Shown here: one piece after another, positions 52,358 through 61,783 of the stretch | How positions within the stretch are numbered: position 1 is the first letter of the stretch | Layout: each line of letters opens with the position of its first letter | Origin: Edaphobacter lichenicola | GTDB lineage: Bacteria; Acidobacteriota; Terriglobia; Terriglobales; Acidobacteriaceae | Assembly (NCBI RefSeq): GCF_025264645.1 | Contig: NZ_CP073696.1 | Coordinates: 186,001 to 250,000, forward strand | Direction of reading: 5' to 3' | Length of the DNA stretch: 64,000 bases | Made by a program: the position numbers and the translations under genes | Notes under the pieces: model-generated | Told to the model about the DNA's origin: nothing | Seen by the model: the letters and a program-made list of their open reading frames with translations, nothing else | Databases searched by the model: none

Positions 52358-52965
52358 GCTACCGCCTTTTTCTTGCCAAAGCGGCTCTCGGTACCTGCGA
52401 TAAGGCGGCGGATGTTCCCGAGGTGCTTGACGATGATGAGGAGCGGGATGAAGAGGAAACCGGCGATGACGATGGGTGTTCGCTGAGGTACGAAGTAGAA
52501 GCCGAAGAGAGGGAAGGTGGCCGAGCCAATTATTGAGGCGAGCGAGACATAGCGGGTGATGAGGACGACGACCAGGAAGACCGCGAAGGTACAGGCGGCC
52601 GCAGCTGGAGTGAGAGCGAGGAAGATGCCCAGGGCGCTGGCGACGCCTTTGCCGCCACGGAAGCCGAGCCAGATGGGGTAGACGTGTCCGAGGATAGCGG
52701 CTACAGCGGCGACGACGGCGAGGTCGTAGTCGCCGGGGGCGAGGTGCTGTGCGATCTTGACGGCGAGGAAGGCTTTGCCGAGGTCGAGCAGGAGGGTTGC
52801 GATGCCAAGGCCCTTGGCTCCGCTGCGGGCGACGTTGGTCGCGCCGATGTTTCCGCTGCCGGTAGCGCGTATATCTTCGTGGCGAAAGATTTTGACGAGA
52901 AGATAGCCGAAAGGAATGGACCCAAGAAGATAGGCGATCGGAATGGAGAGGAGCCAAGGGTTCAT
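52354..52965 (-). CDS. plsY: glycerol-3-phosphate acyltransferase PlsY
   Basis: A 203-residue integral membrane enzyme that transfers an acyl group from acyl-phosphate to glycerol-3-phosphate, the first step of phospholipid synthesis. Motifs are LLGSIPFGYLL, ATGSGNIGATNVAR and GFRGGKGVASALG; five hydrophobic helices are visible. A second ATG-like extension to 53013 is rejected, since MNPWLLSIPIAYLLGSIP is the normal family start. gpsA overlaps by four bases, forming a lipid-synthesis pair. Confidence 0.95.
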   Translation of the reverse strand: MNPWLLSIPIAYLLGSIPFGYLLVKIFRHEDIRATGSGNIGATNVARSGAKGLGIATLLLDLGKAFLAVKIAQHLAPGDYDLAVVAAVAAILGHVYPIWLGFRGGKGVASALGIFLALTPAAAACTFAVFLVVVLITRYVSLASIIGSATFPLFGFYFVPQRTPIVIAGFLFIPLLIIVKHLGNIRRLIAGTESRFGKKKAVA

Positions 52966-53145
52966 TGTCGTCTTAAGTTTACCAAGTGTTGATAAGGAAT
53001 TTGTTAGCGGCATTCACCCGAACTCTGGCTGGACAAAGGGAGGAGGAAGACGCTGATTCTTCTTGTGTCATCTGGCGGGACATGATTCCTCATTGGGCTA
53101 AGACCTTACACTTAACCGCAAATAAAACGGAAGCGCTTTTTCACG

Positions 53146-54417
53146 CTAGAGGATGTGACGGCGGATAAGTTCGAGAGCGTTCTGGCTCGCCCACCAACGG
53201 ATGCGTTCGCGGTCGCCGAAGAGGTTGAACTCTTTTACCTGTGTCTGATGAGCATCGGCGAGACCGATGTAGACGAGCCCGATCGGCTTTTGAGCATCAG
53301 GGCCGGGAGCGCCGGGTCCAGGGCCAGCGATGCCTGTGATTGAGATTCCGAGCGAGGCTCCGGTGCGGGCGCGTATGCCCTCGGCGAGCGCGTGTGCCAC
53401 CTCGGGAGAGACAGGGCCTTTGGTGGCGACGAGTTCGGCTGGGACGTCGGCGAAGGTGGTCTTGAGAGCGTCGCTGTAGACGACGGCGCCCCCGAGAAAG
53501 TAGCGCGAACTGCCGGGGACGGCCGTGAGACGCTCGGCCAGCAGGCCTCCGGTGCAGCTCTCGGCGGTTGCCAGGGTGAGGTCGCGTAGTCCGAGGTTGA
53601 GCAAGACGACCTCTTCGAGCGATTCGCCGTGTGAGGAGAAGATGGTGTCTTCCATCTCGGCTTCAATCTTCTCGGCGAGTTCATCGACCCGGTGCCGGGC
53701 CTCGGCGAGTGTGGGCTTTGCGCAGACGAAGTGAAGCTGGATCTCGCCGGCGCCAGCGAGGATGGTCGTCTCGACGTCGGTGTACTGCTTGTAGATCGGT
53801 GCGGTGCGGGCATCGACGTGCGACTCGGGGATGAGCGCCATGCGCAGCATTCGTTTGGCGAGATGGCGCGGAGGAAGCGAGGCGGCGAGACGTGGCTTGA
53901 CCTGATGGTCGAAGAGCGGCTTCAGCTCCTTCGGTGGTCCGGGAAGCAGGATGATGATCTTGCGGATCGGTTTGCCATCGGCGTCAGGGACGGTGGTGTC
54001 GAGGAACTGGCCGGGCGCGCTGCCGTTGATGTTTTCGAGGGCAATGGCACCGTCGAGCAGATCGGCCTGCTTGGAGTTATTTGGCGGCATGACCATCTGT
54101 CGCGCGGCGAAACGCTTGTAGAGCTGGGTGAGAATGGCTGGATCGGGATGAAGCTCGATGTTGAGTGCGGCGGCTGCGGCTTCGCGGGTGAGGTCATCTT
54201 CGGTGGGCCCGAGACCGCCGGAGAAGATGACGATGTCGGCGCGGGAGATGGCGATGCGTGCAGCGCCGGTGAGGTGGGCTAAGTTGTCGCCGACGATGGT
54301 CTTGAAGGCGACCTGCACGCCGAGGTCGTTGAGGCCGTCGGTGAGGTAGAGCGAGTTGGTGTCCTGGCGAAAAGGCGTGAGCATCTCGGAGCCGGCAGCA
54401 ATGATTTCAGCGATCAT
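53146..54417 (-). CDS. cinA: CinA family nicotinamide-nucleotide amidohydrolase
   Basis: A 423-residue protein in two parts. Residues ~1-170 form a molybdopterin-binding-like (MoCF) domain with IAAGSEMLTP and FSGGLGPTEDDLTREAA, associated with ADP-ribose pyrophosphatase activity. The C-terminal ~160 residues are the CinA amidase: LATAESCTGGLLAERLT, SRYFLGGAVVYSDALKTTF, GPVSPEVAHALAEGIR and SISGIAGP-type (SLGISITGIAGPGPG). It recycles nicotinamide mononucleotide and is competence-linked in some bacteria. Full length. No recA neighbour. Confidence 0.94.
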   Translation of the reverse strand: MIAEIIAAGSEMLTPFRQDTNSLYLTDGLNDLGVQVAFKTIVGDNLAHLTGAARIAISRADIVIFSGGLGPTEDDLTREAAAAALNIELHPDPAILTQLYKRFAARQMVMPPNNSKQADLLDGAIALENINGSAPGQFLDTTVPDADGKPIRKIIILLPGPPKELKPLFDHQVKPRLAASLPPRHLAKRMLRMALIPESHVDARTAPIYKQYTDVETTILAGAGEIQLHFVCAKPTLAEARHRVDELAEKIEAEMEDTIFSSHGESLEEVVLLNLGLRDLTLATAESCTGGLLAERLTAVPGSSRYFLGGAVVYSDALKTTFADVPAELVATKGPVSPEVAHALAEGIRARTGASLGISITGIAGPGPGAPGPDAQKPIGLVYIGLADAHQTQVKEFNLFGDRERIRWWASQNALELIRRHIL

Positions 54418-54511
54418 GGTGAGGGGTTCTCTTGGCCGGGTCGATTGGCTTGGATTCGATGATATTGGTTGGGTGCTGGATTCGAGGAACGAGCTGGCTT
54501 AATATCCTCGC

Positions 54512-54949
54512 TTAATACAGACGCTTGCTCTGGATGAAGCTGTCGGGTGTGCCGTCGGATGGATTGACGAAGATGACGTCGGCGGGATCGCGCCGCGGCG
54601 TGTCGACCGCCAGAACGATGAAGGGCTCTTCGAGGATCTCTGGCGTACCGTGGATGGTGCCCTGCTTGAAGAAGATGAGTTGGCCGGGGCCGACTTCAAA
54701 GGGCGGTGCTTCGCCGAGGAAGAACGTCGCGCGACCGGAGATAACCATGAGATATTCGTCGCAGGTCGCGTGGTAGTGCGCCGGAGCAGGATGATAGACG
54801 CGAAAGACGCGTGCGCTCGCGTGATCTTCGTCCGTTAGCCGCGTGTCGATCAGCATGGTGTCAGCGGTTTCGGGAAAGTTGGCGGCGATCTTTCTCAAGT
54901 CGAAGAGACTACTGTTGGCTGCTGGAGATTGTTTTACCTCGGTGGTCAT
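54512..54949 (-). CDS. cupin-domain protein
   Basis: A 145-residue cytoplasmic single-cupin protein. The first cupin motif is PAHYHATCDEYLMVISGRATFFLG, with His, His-like and Glu ligands; the second is GQLIFFKQGTIHGTP with His. A metal-binding barrel is clear; enzymatic or binding function is not. GGAGG lies nine bases before ATG 54949; a longer ORF to 54979 adds an Arg-rich leader and is rejected. It lies between cinA and the histidine kinase. Confidence 0.88.
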   Translation of the reverse strand: MTTEVKQSPAANSSLFDLRKIAANFPETADTMLIDTRLTDEDHASARVFRVYHPAPAHYHATCDEYLMVISGRATFFLGEAPPFEVGPGQLIFFKQGTIHGTPEILEEPFIVLAVDTPRRDPADVIFVNPSDGTPDSFIQSKRLY

Positions 54950-55004
54950 GTGTTTGCGCCTCCGGCGCGTTCTATGCAATATGGCTGTGTTGAGGTGCAG
55001 CTCA

Positions 55005-56831
55005 TTAATTCAGTGAGAGTCTGTTCTGCTCCGAGGCGCCGGTGTTTTCAGCGTGGAAGGAATCGGTCGTCTGCAGCGATGGCTGCTGCGGGAGGAAGAT
55101 GGAGAAGACAGTGCCGCATCTTGGATGAATGTTACTCGAGCGGACGCGGAGGCTGCCGCCGTGCTTCTCGACGAGCTCGCGGGAGACCCAAAGACCCAGG
55201 CCTGTCCCTGTGTCTGTCTTCGTGGTGAAGAAGGGTTCGAAGATACTGTGGAGATGTTCGGGCGCAATCCCTGTGCCGGTGTCGGCGATGGTAATGCGAA
55301 CGCCGGCACTTGAAGGATTGCGCGGATCGACTGCGGAGTGCGTCTCGATACGGATACTCGCTCCCTTCGTGCAGGCATCAAGGCTGTTGGCCAGGAGGTT
55401 GGAGAGGATTTGACGGAGTTCGCCGGCGGCTCCAAGCACCTCTCTGTCGGTCGCGGCGTTGATGAGGAAGGTCACTCCCAATGTCGCTGCACGAGCGGCG
55501 TAGAAGCTGCTGACTTCGCGGACAACAGTGGCAGGCTTGAAGTGCGCAGGCGCCGTCGTTTCACGGTAAAAGCCGAGAGATTGCCGAGTGATGTGGGCGA
55601 TGCGCCCCAGTTCGCCCTCTGCCTGCACGAGAAGTTGACGAACCTCGTCCAGTTCTTCAGAGCGGCGGGCGAGATAGACCAGATTGGTGAGGCCCTCGAG
55701 CGGATTGTTGACTTCATGCGCAACGGATGCGGCGAGGCGTCCAGCTGCGGCCAGCTTTTCTGCGCGCATGAGAGCGCCTTCGGACATGCGCCGGTCCGTG
55801 ATGTCGCGAAAGACCAGAACGACACCGATCATCTTGCCGGCGCTGTCACGGATAGGCGCGCCGCTGTCGTCGATGCAGATCTCGGCGCCATTCTTCGAGA
55901 CCAGGAAGGTATGGTTTGCGAGACCTACGACGGTGCCGAGGCGTCGCACCTTATCGACGGGGTTCTCAACGACTGCGCGCGTATCTTCGTTGAAGATAGG
56001 AAAGACGTCATGAAGGGATACTCCCCGAGCCTCAGCCTCCTGCCATCCGGTGAGCTGCTCGGCCACGAGGTTCATAAAGACGACGTTGCCGTCGGTGTCG
56101 CAGGCGATAACTGCATCGCCGATGCTGCGAATGGTGGTGTTGAGCCACTGCTCGCGGGCGTAGGACTCTTCAACTCGCTGTTTGATCTCGCGGATCTGAT
56201 GATTGTAGGCAGCTGTGAGCTTGCGGAAGATTCGACGAGTCTCCCATGCGAGCAAGGCCGCGATCAGGGCGACGACTAAGATCAGTTCGATTCGGGCGTT
56301 ACGGCTGACCTGGACGTTATCGGCGGAGCGTTCGGCTCGCCGTCCCGCGACGATGCCCAGGAATTCATCCATCTGGGCTCGCAGATCATCCATGTCATGC
56401 TTGCGCTGGAGAAGGTGCTGCTCCATGGTTGGCAGGTCTTGCGGGAAGGAGTTGATCTCCCGGTAAGCCTCTTCCTGCCACTGCTTATGGGCTGCCTGAA
56501 GACGCTGCAGCCGGGCGACCTGATCGGGACGGTGAACCAGGGTGAAGAGAGTATCGAACTCAGGCTCAATCTGGAGGTCTGCGGAGTGCATTGGCTCTAG
56601 AAAGGCGGGATTGCGGGTCAACAGAAATCCGCGAAGACCCGTCTCCTCATCGACGATCAGTTTCGTCAGACGATTTCCATGGAGGATGACGACATCAGCG
56701 CGATCGATCGCGTTGGCGCTTTCTTCGACGCGTTGCAGCCCATAACCAAGAATGAGAGCCAAAATGGCGAGTGCCGCAACTGGTAGAGCAAGAAGGCGAA
56801 ATAAGAGCCTGTTATAAAGCCGCGATTCCAA
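55005..56831 (-). CDS. sensor histidine kinase, CHASE3-PAS-HisKA-HATPase
   Basis: A 608-residue membrane sensor starting at TTG 56829-56831, with GGGGAG seven bases upstream. Transmembrane helices are at ~residues 11-31 and 182-196, with a CHASE3-type periplasmic domain between (VDEETGLRGFLLTRNPAFLEP). A coiled segment, then a PAS domain (IGDAVIACDTDGNVVFMNLVAEQLTGW, residues ~235-345). HisKA has His372 in ASVAHEVNNPLEG. The HATPase has NLLANSLDAC, DTGTGIAPEHL and TGLGLWVSRELVEKHGG. No response regulator is adjacent, so its partner is elsewhere. Confidence 0.95.
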   Translation of the reverse strand: MESRLYNRLLFRLLALPVAALAILALILGYGLQRVEESANAIDRADVVILHGNRLTKLIVDEETGLRGFLLTRNPAFLEPMHSADLQIEPEFDTLFTLVHRPDQVARLQRLQAAHKQWQEEAYREINSFPQDLPTMEQHLLQRKHDMDDLRAQMDEFLGIVAGRRAERSADNVQVSRNARIELILVVALIAALLAWETRRIFRKLTAAYNHQIREIKQRVEESYAREQWLNTTIRSIGDAVIACDTDGNVVFMNLVAEQLTGWQEAEARGVSLHDVFPIFNEDTRAVVENPVDKVRRLGTVVGLANHTFLVSKNGAEICIDDSGAPIRDSAGKMIGVVLVFRDITDRRMSEGALMRAEKLAAAGRLAASVAHEVNNPLEGLTNLVYLARRSEELDEVRQLLVQAEGELGRIAHITRQSLGFYRETTAPAHFKPATVVREVSSFYAARAATLGVTFLINAATDREVLGAAGELRQILSNLLANSLDACTKGASIRIETHSAVDPRNPSSAGVRITIADTGTGIAPEHLHSIFEPFFTTKTDTGTGLGLWVSRELVEKHGGSLRVRSSNIHPRCGTVFSIFLPQQPSLQTTDSFHAENTGASEQNRLSLN

Positions 56832-56989
56832 GGTGTTGCTCCCCGCGTCCTGATGCTATTGATCGGGATGGCATCCAGACCAGCAACATCTCTGATTACT
56901 GATAATTCTACGTAAACAGCGAAGTCTTGGCGACGACATCGATAGAGTCTTGCAACATCATAAAAACAATGGCTAGAGCTGTGAATAAG

Positions 56990-58063
56990 CTACACCAGCT
57001 TACGGCCTTCGATGTCCAGGGCTACGTGGTAGAGGGCGTTGCGGGTGGCAAGCGCGACGTTACCATCTTCGAGAAACGCGAGGCCTACGAGGTTGCTGCC
57101 TGACACAGCGAGGGTGGCACGGTGGTGACGGTCGATGCGCACGATACCGCGCTGGCCGTGGAGGCTGGCAGCTACGTAGAGGTTGTCGTCGACGTCGAAG
57201 GCCATGCCCTGGGCACGACCAAGTCCCTGGTAGAAGACCGTGGTGTTGCCGTCGCGGTCAATGGCGTGGATGGCCTGATTGGACGAGGTGGTGGGGCCGG
57301 TGACGAAGAGCGTGCCGGCGTCGTTGAAGGCGAGGTGATAGGCGGCAATGCTGGGTTCCAGTGTGGCGTAGACGAAGATTTCGCCACTGGTGGCGGGGGT
57401 TTCGCCGGTGGCTATCTTGAAGATGGTTCCCGAACGATCACCGACGAAGAGGTTGCCGTCGCGGTCGAAGGCGATGCCGGTGGCAATGCCCATGCCCTCG
57501 GCATAGGTGGAGATGGCGCCCTCTGGCGAGATGCGGTAGACGGTGCCTTCTGCGCGGGAGCTGGCGTAGAGGTAGCCGTCGGGGCCGAAGGCGATGCCGG
57601 TGGCGTTGAGCAAGTCTCGAACGAAGGGCCGGATCTGGAAGTCGCGCTGGATTTGGAAGATCGAGACCGGCACCGCTTCGCCGCGGGAGCCGGAGACCGT
57701 GGCGTAGATGTTGCCGTCTGCGTCGACCGCGGGGTTCGCAACCGGGTGGAGGTTTTCGGCCATGGGTACGGCAACGCGGAGGTTGAGTGGATTGCTCGCC
57801 TGTCCGCTGCGGTGGATGACGAGGTCGCCGGTGATCGTGCCTTCCGGAACCTGGATGGTGGCGCGGGTGGGACGGCTGAGCAGGACAGGCGCGGAGATAT
57901 CGCCGATGGTTGCGTGAGGGATCTGGGCGTTCAGAGGTGCGAGGTGGGAGCCGTGGATGTCGATCTCGCCGCCGGGCAGTGCTGCGGGAGGTGAGACGCG
58001 GTCAAGATGGGGCTGAGGCACGTCGGGCTTATCGGGCGTCAGGAGGGAACGGAGGGTAGTCAT
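56990..58063 (-). CDS. IPT/TIG plus NHL-type beta-propeller protein
   Basis: A 356-residue protein without a signal peptide. Residues ~15-100 form an IPT/TIG immunoglobulin-like domain (DRVSPPAALPGGEIDIHGSHLAP, VPEGTITGDLVIHRSG). The rest is an SMP-30/NHL-like propeller with repeated D-x-D-G-N-I/L-Y/F segments: VDADGNIYATVSG, FGPDGYLYASSRAEGTVYRI, FDRDGNLFVGDRSGTIFKI, FDVDDNLYVAAS. These could be lactonase-like or simply scaffolds. The start at 58063 (MTTLRSLL) is chosen; the longest ORF starts at 58105. Function unknown. Confidence 0.82.
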   Translation of the reverse strand: MTTLRSLLTPDKPDVPQPHLDRVSPPAALPGGEIDIHGSHLAPLNAQIPHATIGDISAPVLLSRPTRATIQVPEGTITGDLVIHRSGQASNPLNLRVAVPMAENLHPVANPAVDADGNIYATVSGSRGEAVPVSIFQIQRDFQIRPFVRDLLNATGIAFGPDGYLYASSRAEGTVYRISPEGAISTYAEGMGIATGIAFDRDGNLFVGDRSGTIFKIATGETPATSGEIFVYATLEPSIAAYHLAFNDAGTLFVTGPTTSSNQAIHAIDRDGNTTVFYQGLGRAQGMAFDVDDNLYVAASLHGQRGIVRIDRHHRATLAVSGSNLVGLAFLEDGNVALATRNALYHVALDIEGRKLV

Positions 58064-58126
58064 AGGCCTGAAGGCTAGCGTAGCCGGGTGCGCTGGAGAG
58101 CGCAACTGAGCTTGGCAGGTTGAGGT

Positions 58127-58636
58127 TTAGAAGCGGAGATGGATGAGTTGGGCGATCGCGAGCGCGAAGAGGCCAGCGCCGACGTCATCCAGCATGATGC
58201 CGGTACCGCCATGAAGGCGTTCGAGCTGGCGAATGGGCGGCGGCTTGAGGATGTCGAAGGCTCGGAAGAGTACGAGGGAGATTGCAGCGTGCTGCCAGTC
58301 GGCGGGGATCGCGATCAGGGCGATGAGTTGGCCGGCGACCTCGTCGATTACGACATGTCCGGGATCTTCGCGGCCAGATTCGCGCGCGACGATGGTGGCG
58401 GCCGGTATGCCGATCAGTGTGGCGATGACGGCGGCTATTGCTGTGCCGATAGCGAATGGGAGCGGAGCCGGGTGAAGACTGTGAGCCGCCGCGAACCAGA
58501 GGAGCACGGCGGAGATGCTGCCGTAGGTGCCGGGGCCGGGCTTGAGCAGGCCAGCACCAAAGAAGGTGCCGATGAGCCACGCCCAGAGCGTCTTCTTTTC
58601 TGATGGAGGATGGATCTGAACGTTGGAGTTGGCCAC
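58127..58636 (-). CDS. pgpA: phosphatidylglycerophosphatase A, GTG start
   Basis: A 169-residue membrane enzyme removing phosphate from phosphatidylglycerophosphate. Motifs: LIGTFFGAGLLKPGPGTYGS, HVVIDEVAGQLIAL and LFRAFDILKPPPIRQLE, the D-x-x-K-P region of PgpA. Hydrophobic helices match the family. The start is GTG at 58634-58636, which overlaps the TAG of the zinc-finger gene by one base (TAGTG), so translation is coupled. An extended ORF to 58747 runs into that gene and is rejected. Confidence 0.88.
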   Translation of the reverse strand: MANSNVQIHPPSEKKTLWAWLIGTFFGAGLLKPGPGTYGSISAVLLWFAAAHSLHPAPLPFAIGTAIAAVIATLIGIPAATIVARESGREDPGHVVIDEVAGQLIALIAIPADWQHAAISLVLFRAFDILKPPPIRQLERLHGGTGIMLDDVGAGLFALAIAQLIHLRF

Positions 58637-58872
58637 TAGTTCACGTCGTCGTCGTTTTGGCGATTGTGCTTGTTGGAACGCGCGAGCTCTTCGAGAAGAT
58701 CGGGGTCCTGAATCGGGGTCGAGATCTTGTAGTCGCCGCTGGCCCATTTGCCGAGGTCGATGCGACGGCAGCGGTCGGAGCAGAAGGGGAAGTCTTCGTT
58801 GCTGGCGAGGACGATGTTGCGACAGGTGGGACAGCGAAGGGTTTTGACGGGAGATGTAAACTTCTTCGACAT
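58636..58872 (-). CDS. yacG: YacG-like zinc-binding protein
   Basis: A 78-residue protein with the YacG pattern LRCPTCRNIVLASNEDFPFCSDRCRRIDLGKWASGDY: Cys pairs C-x2-C and C-x3-C bind one zinc. In E. coli YacG inhibits DNA gyrase by binding GyrB. The C-terminal tail is polar. It is the first gene of a coupled pair with pgpA, a pairing that looks accidental in function. Confidence 0.87.
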   Translation of the reverse strand: MSKKFTSPVKTLRCPTCRNIVLASNEDFPFCSDRCRRIDLGKWASGDYKISTPIQDPDLLEELARSNKHNRQNDDDVN

Positions 58873-58946
58873 AGCATCTTTATTTTAACTCCTCAGTCGT
58901 GAAGACCGAAGAGTAAGGGCGCATATTCAAAAGGGAGAAGCTGGAC

Positions 58947-59741
58947 TTGCTGCACGATGGTTCTAAACTTGTGCCTCGGCGGGTGGTGATGAGAGCCGCT
59001 CTCCTGCTGGTGTGCGTCTTTATATTCAGGGTTGCGATTGCACAGCGTGAAGCTGCCATCTCGGAGTTAGTGGGGCTTTCTCCGGGTGTAACTCTACCGG
59101 TGCAGCTCGGACGATCGCTTCGTGCCGGCAAGGTACGGGTAGGAACGCAGATCGTGGCAAGGACGACGCAGAGGGTTCCAGTGAGTGAGGACGCCTATCT
59201 GAAAGCCGGTGCGGAGCTGGATGGCGAGGTTGTGGCATCGATCGCTGGCAACAACGCTTCCACGCCAGCCACACTGTCGATTCGGTTCACCCGGCTGCGA
59301 TATGGCAAGCAGTCTATTCCGTTGAAGACGAAGGCAATTGCGATTGCCAACTTCATGCAGGTCAGCTATGCCTTTCAGCCAGCCGATGGCGGGCCTGATA
59401 TGGGCAATTTCAGCGAGGCGAACTGGACTACGAAACAGGTAGGCGGCGATACGATCGTGCGCACTGGCTGGGCGGGGCCGGTCGTTGGTATCGGGCTAGG
59501 GACGGTGGGACGCGCAGACTACTACGGGGTCTACAGCATGCCGGCAGCTTCGCCTGATGATGGCCCAACGTTTCCCCGCGCATTGGGTGTATTTTCTACA
59601 ACCGCTTCCGGCTTGTATGGCTTCGGACATGGAAGTGCGCTGCAATCCGCTGATGGGACGATTACGGTAACCGGGCCAGGCAAAAGTATCGAACTGCGGA
59701 ACGGCGACAATTTGTTGCTTGAGGTAATTGCTTCCTCATAG
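58947..59741 (+). CDS. secreted protein related to the 792-2789 N-terminal domain
   Basis: A 264-residue exported protein of unknown function. The start TTG 58947 has GGGAG eight to ten bases upstream; ATG 58989 (MRAALLLVCVFIFRVAIAQ) would give a standard signal peptide but has no ribosome site. The mature part begins with a beta domain (GVTLPVQLGRSLRAGKVRVGTQIVARTTQRV, KAGAELDGEVVASI) that resembles residues ~40-150 of the protein at 792-2789. The C-terminal part, rich in Gly and Ser, ends ITVTGPGKSIELRNGDNLLLEV. Divergent from yacG. Confidence 0.75.
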   Translation: MLHDGSKLVPRRVVMRAALLLVCVFIFRVAIAQREAAISELVGLSPGVTLPVQLGRSLRAGKVRVGTQIVARTTQRVPVSEDAYLKAGAELDGEVVASIAGNNASTPATLSIRFTRLRYGKQSIPLKTKAIAIANFMQVSYAFQPADGGPDMGNFSEANWTTKQVGGDTIVRTGWAGPVVGIGLGTVGRADYYGVYSMPAASPDDGPTFPRALGVFSTTASGLYGFGHGSALQSADGTITVTGPGKSIELRNGDNLLLEVIASS

Positions 59742-59774
59742 CCTGGAGCGTGCGGATTCCACGCGCCGCAAGAG

Positions 59775-61565
59775 CTACTCGAGGATGCGGGCGACCACGT
59801 CGTAGTCGTGCGATTCGGTGATCTCGGCGCGGTAGAAGGTGCCGGGGACGAGGGTTTCGTGGGGGCCGAAGTCGTTGATGAAGACCTTACCGTCGATCTC
59901 CGGGGCGTGCAGCGAGGTGCGGCCCTCCCAGAGGAGTTCGGTCTCTTCCGATTCGCCCTCGACGAGGAGGTCGATCTCGCGGCCCACCCATTCAGCCTTG
60001 GACTTTGTGCTGATCTTCTGTTGCAGCTTCATCAGCTTGCGTCGACGTGCCTGGATGGTGCGATTGGGGACCTTGGTCTCGTCGGCGAGGTTGAAGGCGG
60101 CAGCGCCCTCTTCATCGGAGTAGGTGAAGACGCCGAGCCAGTCGATCCTGGCTGCGGTGATGAAGGCTTCCAGCTCTTTGTAGTCGGCTTCGGTTTCGCC
60201 GGGGAAGCCGACGATGAAGCTGGTGCGGATGACGATGCCGGGGACGATGCGGCGGGCCTTGGCGATGAGGTCGAGGAAGATCTGCGCGTTGCCGCCGCGC
60301 TTCATGGTCTTGAGGACGTTCGCAGATGCGTGTTGCAGGGGGACGTCGAGGTACTTCGAGATGGTGTCGTGCTTGGCCATCGTCTCGAGCAGGCGCGTCG
60401 TCACCTTGTTGGGGTAGGTGTAGAGGAAGCGCAGCCAGCGCAGGCCCGGGAGCACGGCGAGTGCGTCGAGCAGGGTCGCGAGGCCGTCAGTGAAGCCGAG
60501 GTCTTCGCCGTAGCAGGTGGTGTCCTGGCCGATGAGGGTGATCTCTCGAACGCCTTGCTTGATGAGGTTTTCGGTCTCGGCGATGATCGATGACATGCGG
60601 CGTGAGCGGAACTTGCCGCGAAGCTGCGGAATGATGCAGAAGCTGCAGGGGTGGTCACAGCCTTCGGCGATCTTGATGTAGGCCGACGCACGCGGCGTCG
60701 TGAGGATGCGCGGTGTGGCGTCGTTGTAGAGATACTCGGGCAGTGCCGCGGTCGCACCGTCCCATGATTCGCGAGAGAAGCGGCCTTGTTGCTGGCGCAG
60801 ATCGCCTTCGGGGCGGCTGGTGTTGCCTGCGTCTATCCCAATGGGAAGATGTGCGATGTGATCGCCGGAGTGATTGAGCGGTTCGTCGCCGTGGGTGGTG
60901 CCGGTCTCGGCGAGCGATTGAACGATGCGAAGCTGCGGCGCGATCTCGCGGTCGTGCTCGGGGTCGGCGAGTGGGCGGGAGTGCTGGGAGACAGCGCTGG
61001 GGACGCGGTCGATTAACTGCTGCTGCATGCTGAGTGATTCGAGCTGTGCGACCTCGCCGTCGGTCTGGGCCATGCCGATAGCGTGCGTGTGGATCGTTGC
61101 CTCAGGCGTGCCCTGCGGCAAGATGTTGAAGGGAGAGTTATTGTTCGCGTGGCCGCTCGGGGTGAGGCCGGCGGCGGCAAGGATGGCTTCCAGTTCGCCG
61201 GTACCAACCACAGCGTCTACTTCTGGAATGTTCTTCTGGATCTCGTCGCGATAGCGCTCGACCAGGCAACCGGCCACGACGATGCGCTGCGCTTTGCCGC
61301 CGTTCTGTTTCTTATGCTGCACCATCTCAAGGATGGTGTTGACCGACTCCTGCTTGGCGGAGTCGATGAAGCTACAGGTGTTGATGACGATGATCTCAGC
61401 ATCTTCGGCTCGTGGCGTCAGCTCGGCTCCGTTGTGGTGGAGCATACCCATCATGACCTCGGAGTCGACGAGGTTTTTGGGGCAGCCGAGCGAGACGAAG
61501 CCCACCTTGGGCCGCGATGGTGCGGCTGCGAGTGGTTCAGCTTCGATGATTGCGGGAATAGTCAC
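59775..61565 (-). CDS. rimO: ribosomal protein S12 methylthiotransferase RimO with ~130-residue insertion
   Basis: Radical SAM enzyme that methylthiolates Asp89 of ribosomal protein S12. At 596 residues it is longer than the usual ~440. Seen: VGFVSLGCPKNLVDSE with Cys28 and then Cys64 and Cys100 (N-terminal cluster), and EGCDHPCSFCIIP with Cys303, 307 and 310 (radical SAM cluster), followed by the TRAM domain near the C-terminus. Residues ~139-269, between the two domains, are polar, His/Gln/Ser-rich and have no family counterpart. The start is taken as GTG 61563-61565 (MTIPAIIEAEPL); TTG 61583 is an alternative. Confidence 0.9.
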   Translation of the reverse strand: MTIPAIIEAEPLAAAPSRPKVGFVSLGCPKNLVDSEVMMGMLHHNGAELTPRAEDAEIIVINTCSFIDSAKQESVNTILEMVQHKKQNGGKAQRIVVAGCLVERYRDEIQKNIPEVDAVVGTGELEAILAAAGLTPSGHANNNSPFNILPQGTPEATIHTHAIGMAQTDGEVAQLESLSMQQQLIDRVPSAVSQHSRPLADPEHDREIAPQLRIVQSLAETGTTHGDEPLNHSGDHIAHLPIGIDAGNTSRPEGDLRQQQGRFSRESWDGATAALPEYLYNDATPRILTTPRASAYIKIAEGCDHPCSFCIIPQLRGKFRSRRMSSIIAETENLIKQGVREITLIGQDTTCYGEDLGFTDGLATLLDALAVLPGLRWLRFLYTYPNKVTTRLLETMAKHDTISKYLDVPLQHASANVLKTMKRGGNAQIFLDLIAKARRIVPGIVIRTSFIVGFPGETEADYKELEAFITAARIDWLGVFTYSDEEGAAAFNLADETKVPNRTIQARRRKLMKLQQKISTKSKAEWVGREIDLLVEGESEETELLWEGRTSLHAPEIDGKVFINDFGPHETLVPGTFYRAEITESHDYDVVARILE

Positions 61566-61783
61566 AGTCTTTAAGTTTATCAACTTTTGCCCGTTCTGTT
61601 CGCGTTCGTAGGTTACTCCTTCCCAACGTATTTCTGCGCAAAGGATTCATTCTGAGGCAATTAGAGGTGAAATTGTAGTTGAATAGCAAACCGAAGCGAT
61701 TGCTGCGACGGCTTTATCTACCTGATTGCAAAGAAATAGCTCCATGCCGAGTCGTACAGCTTTCGGACGGCTACAAAAGTGGC

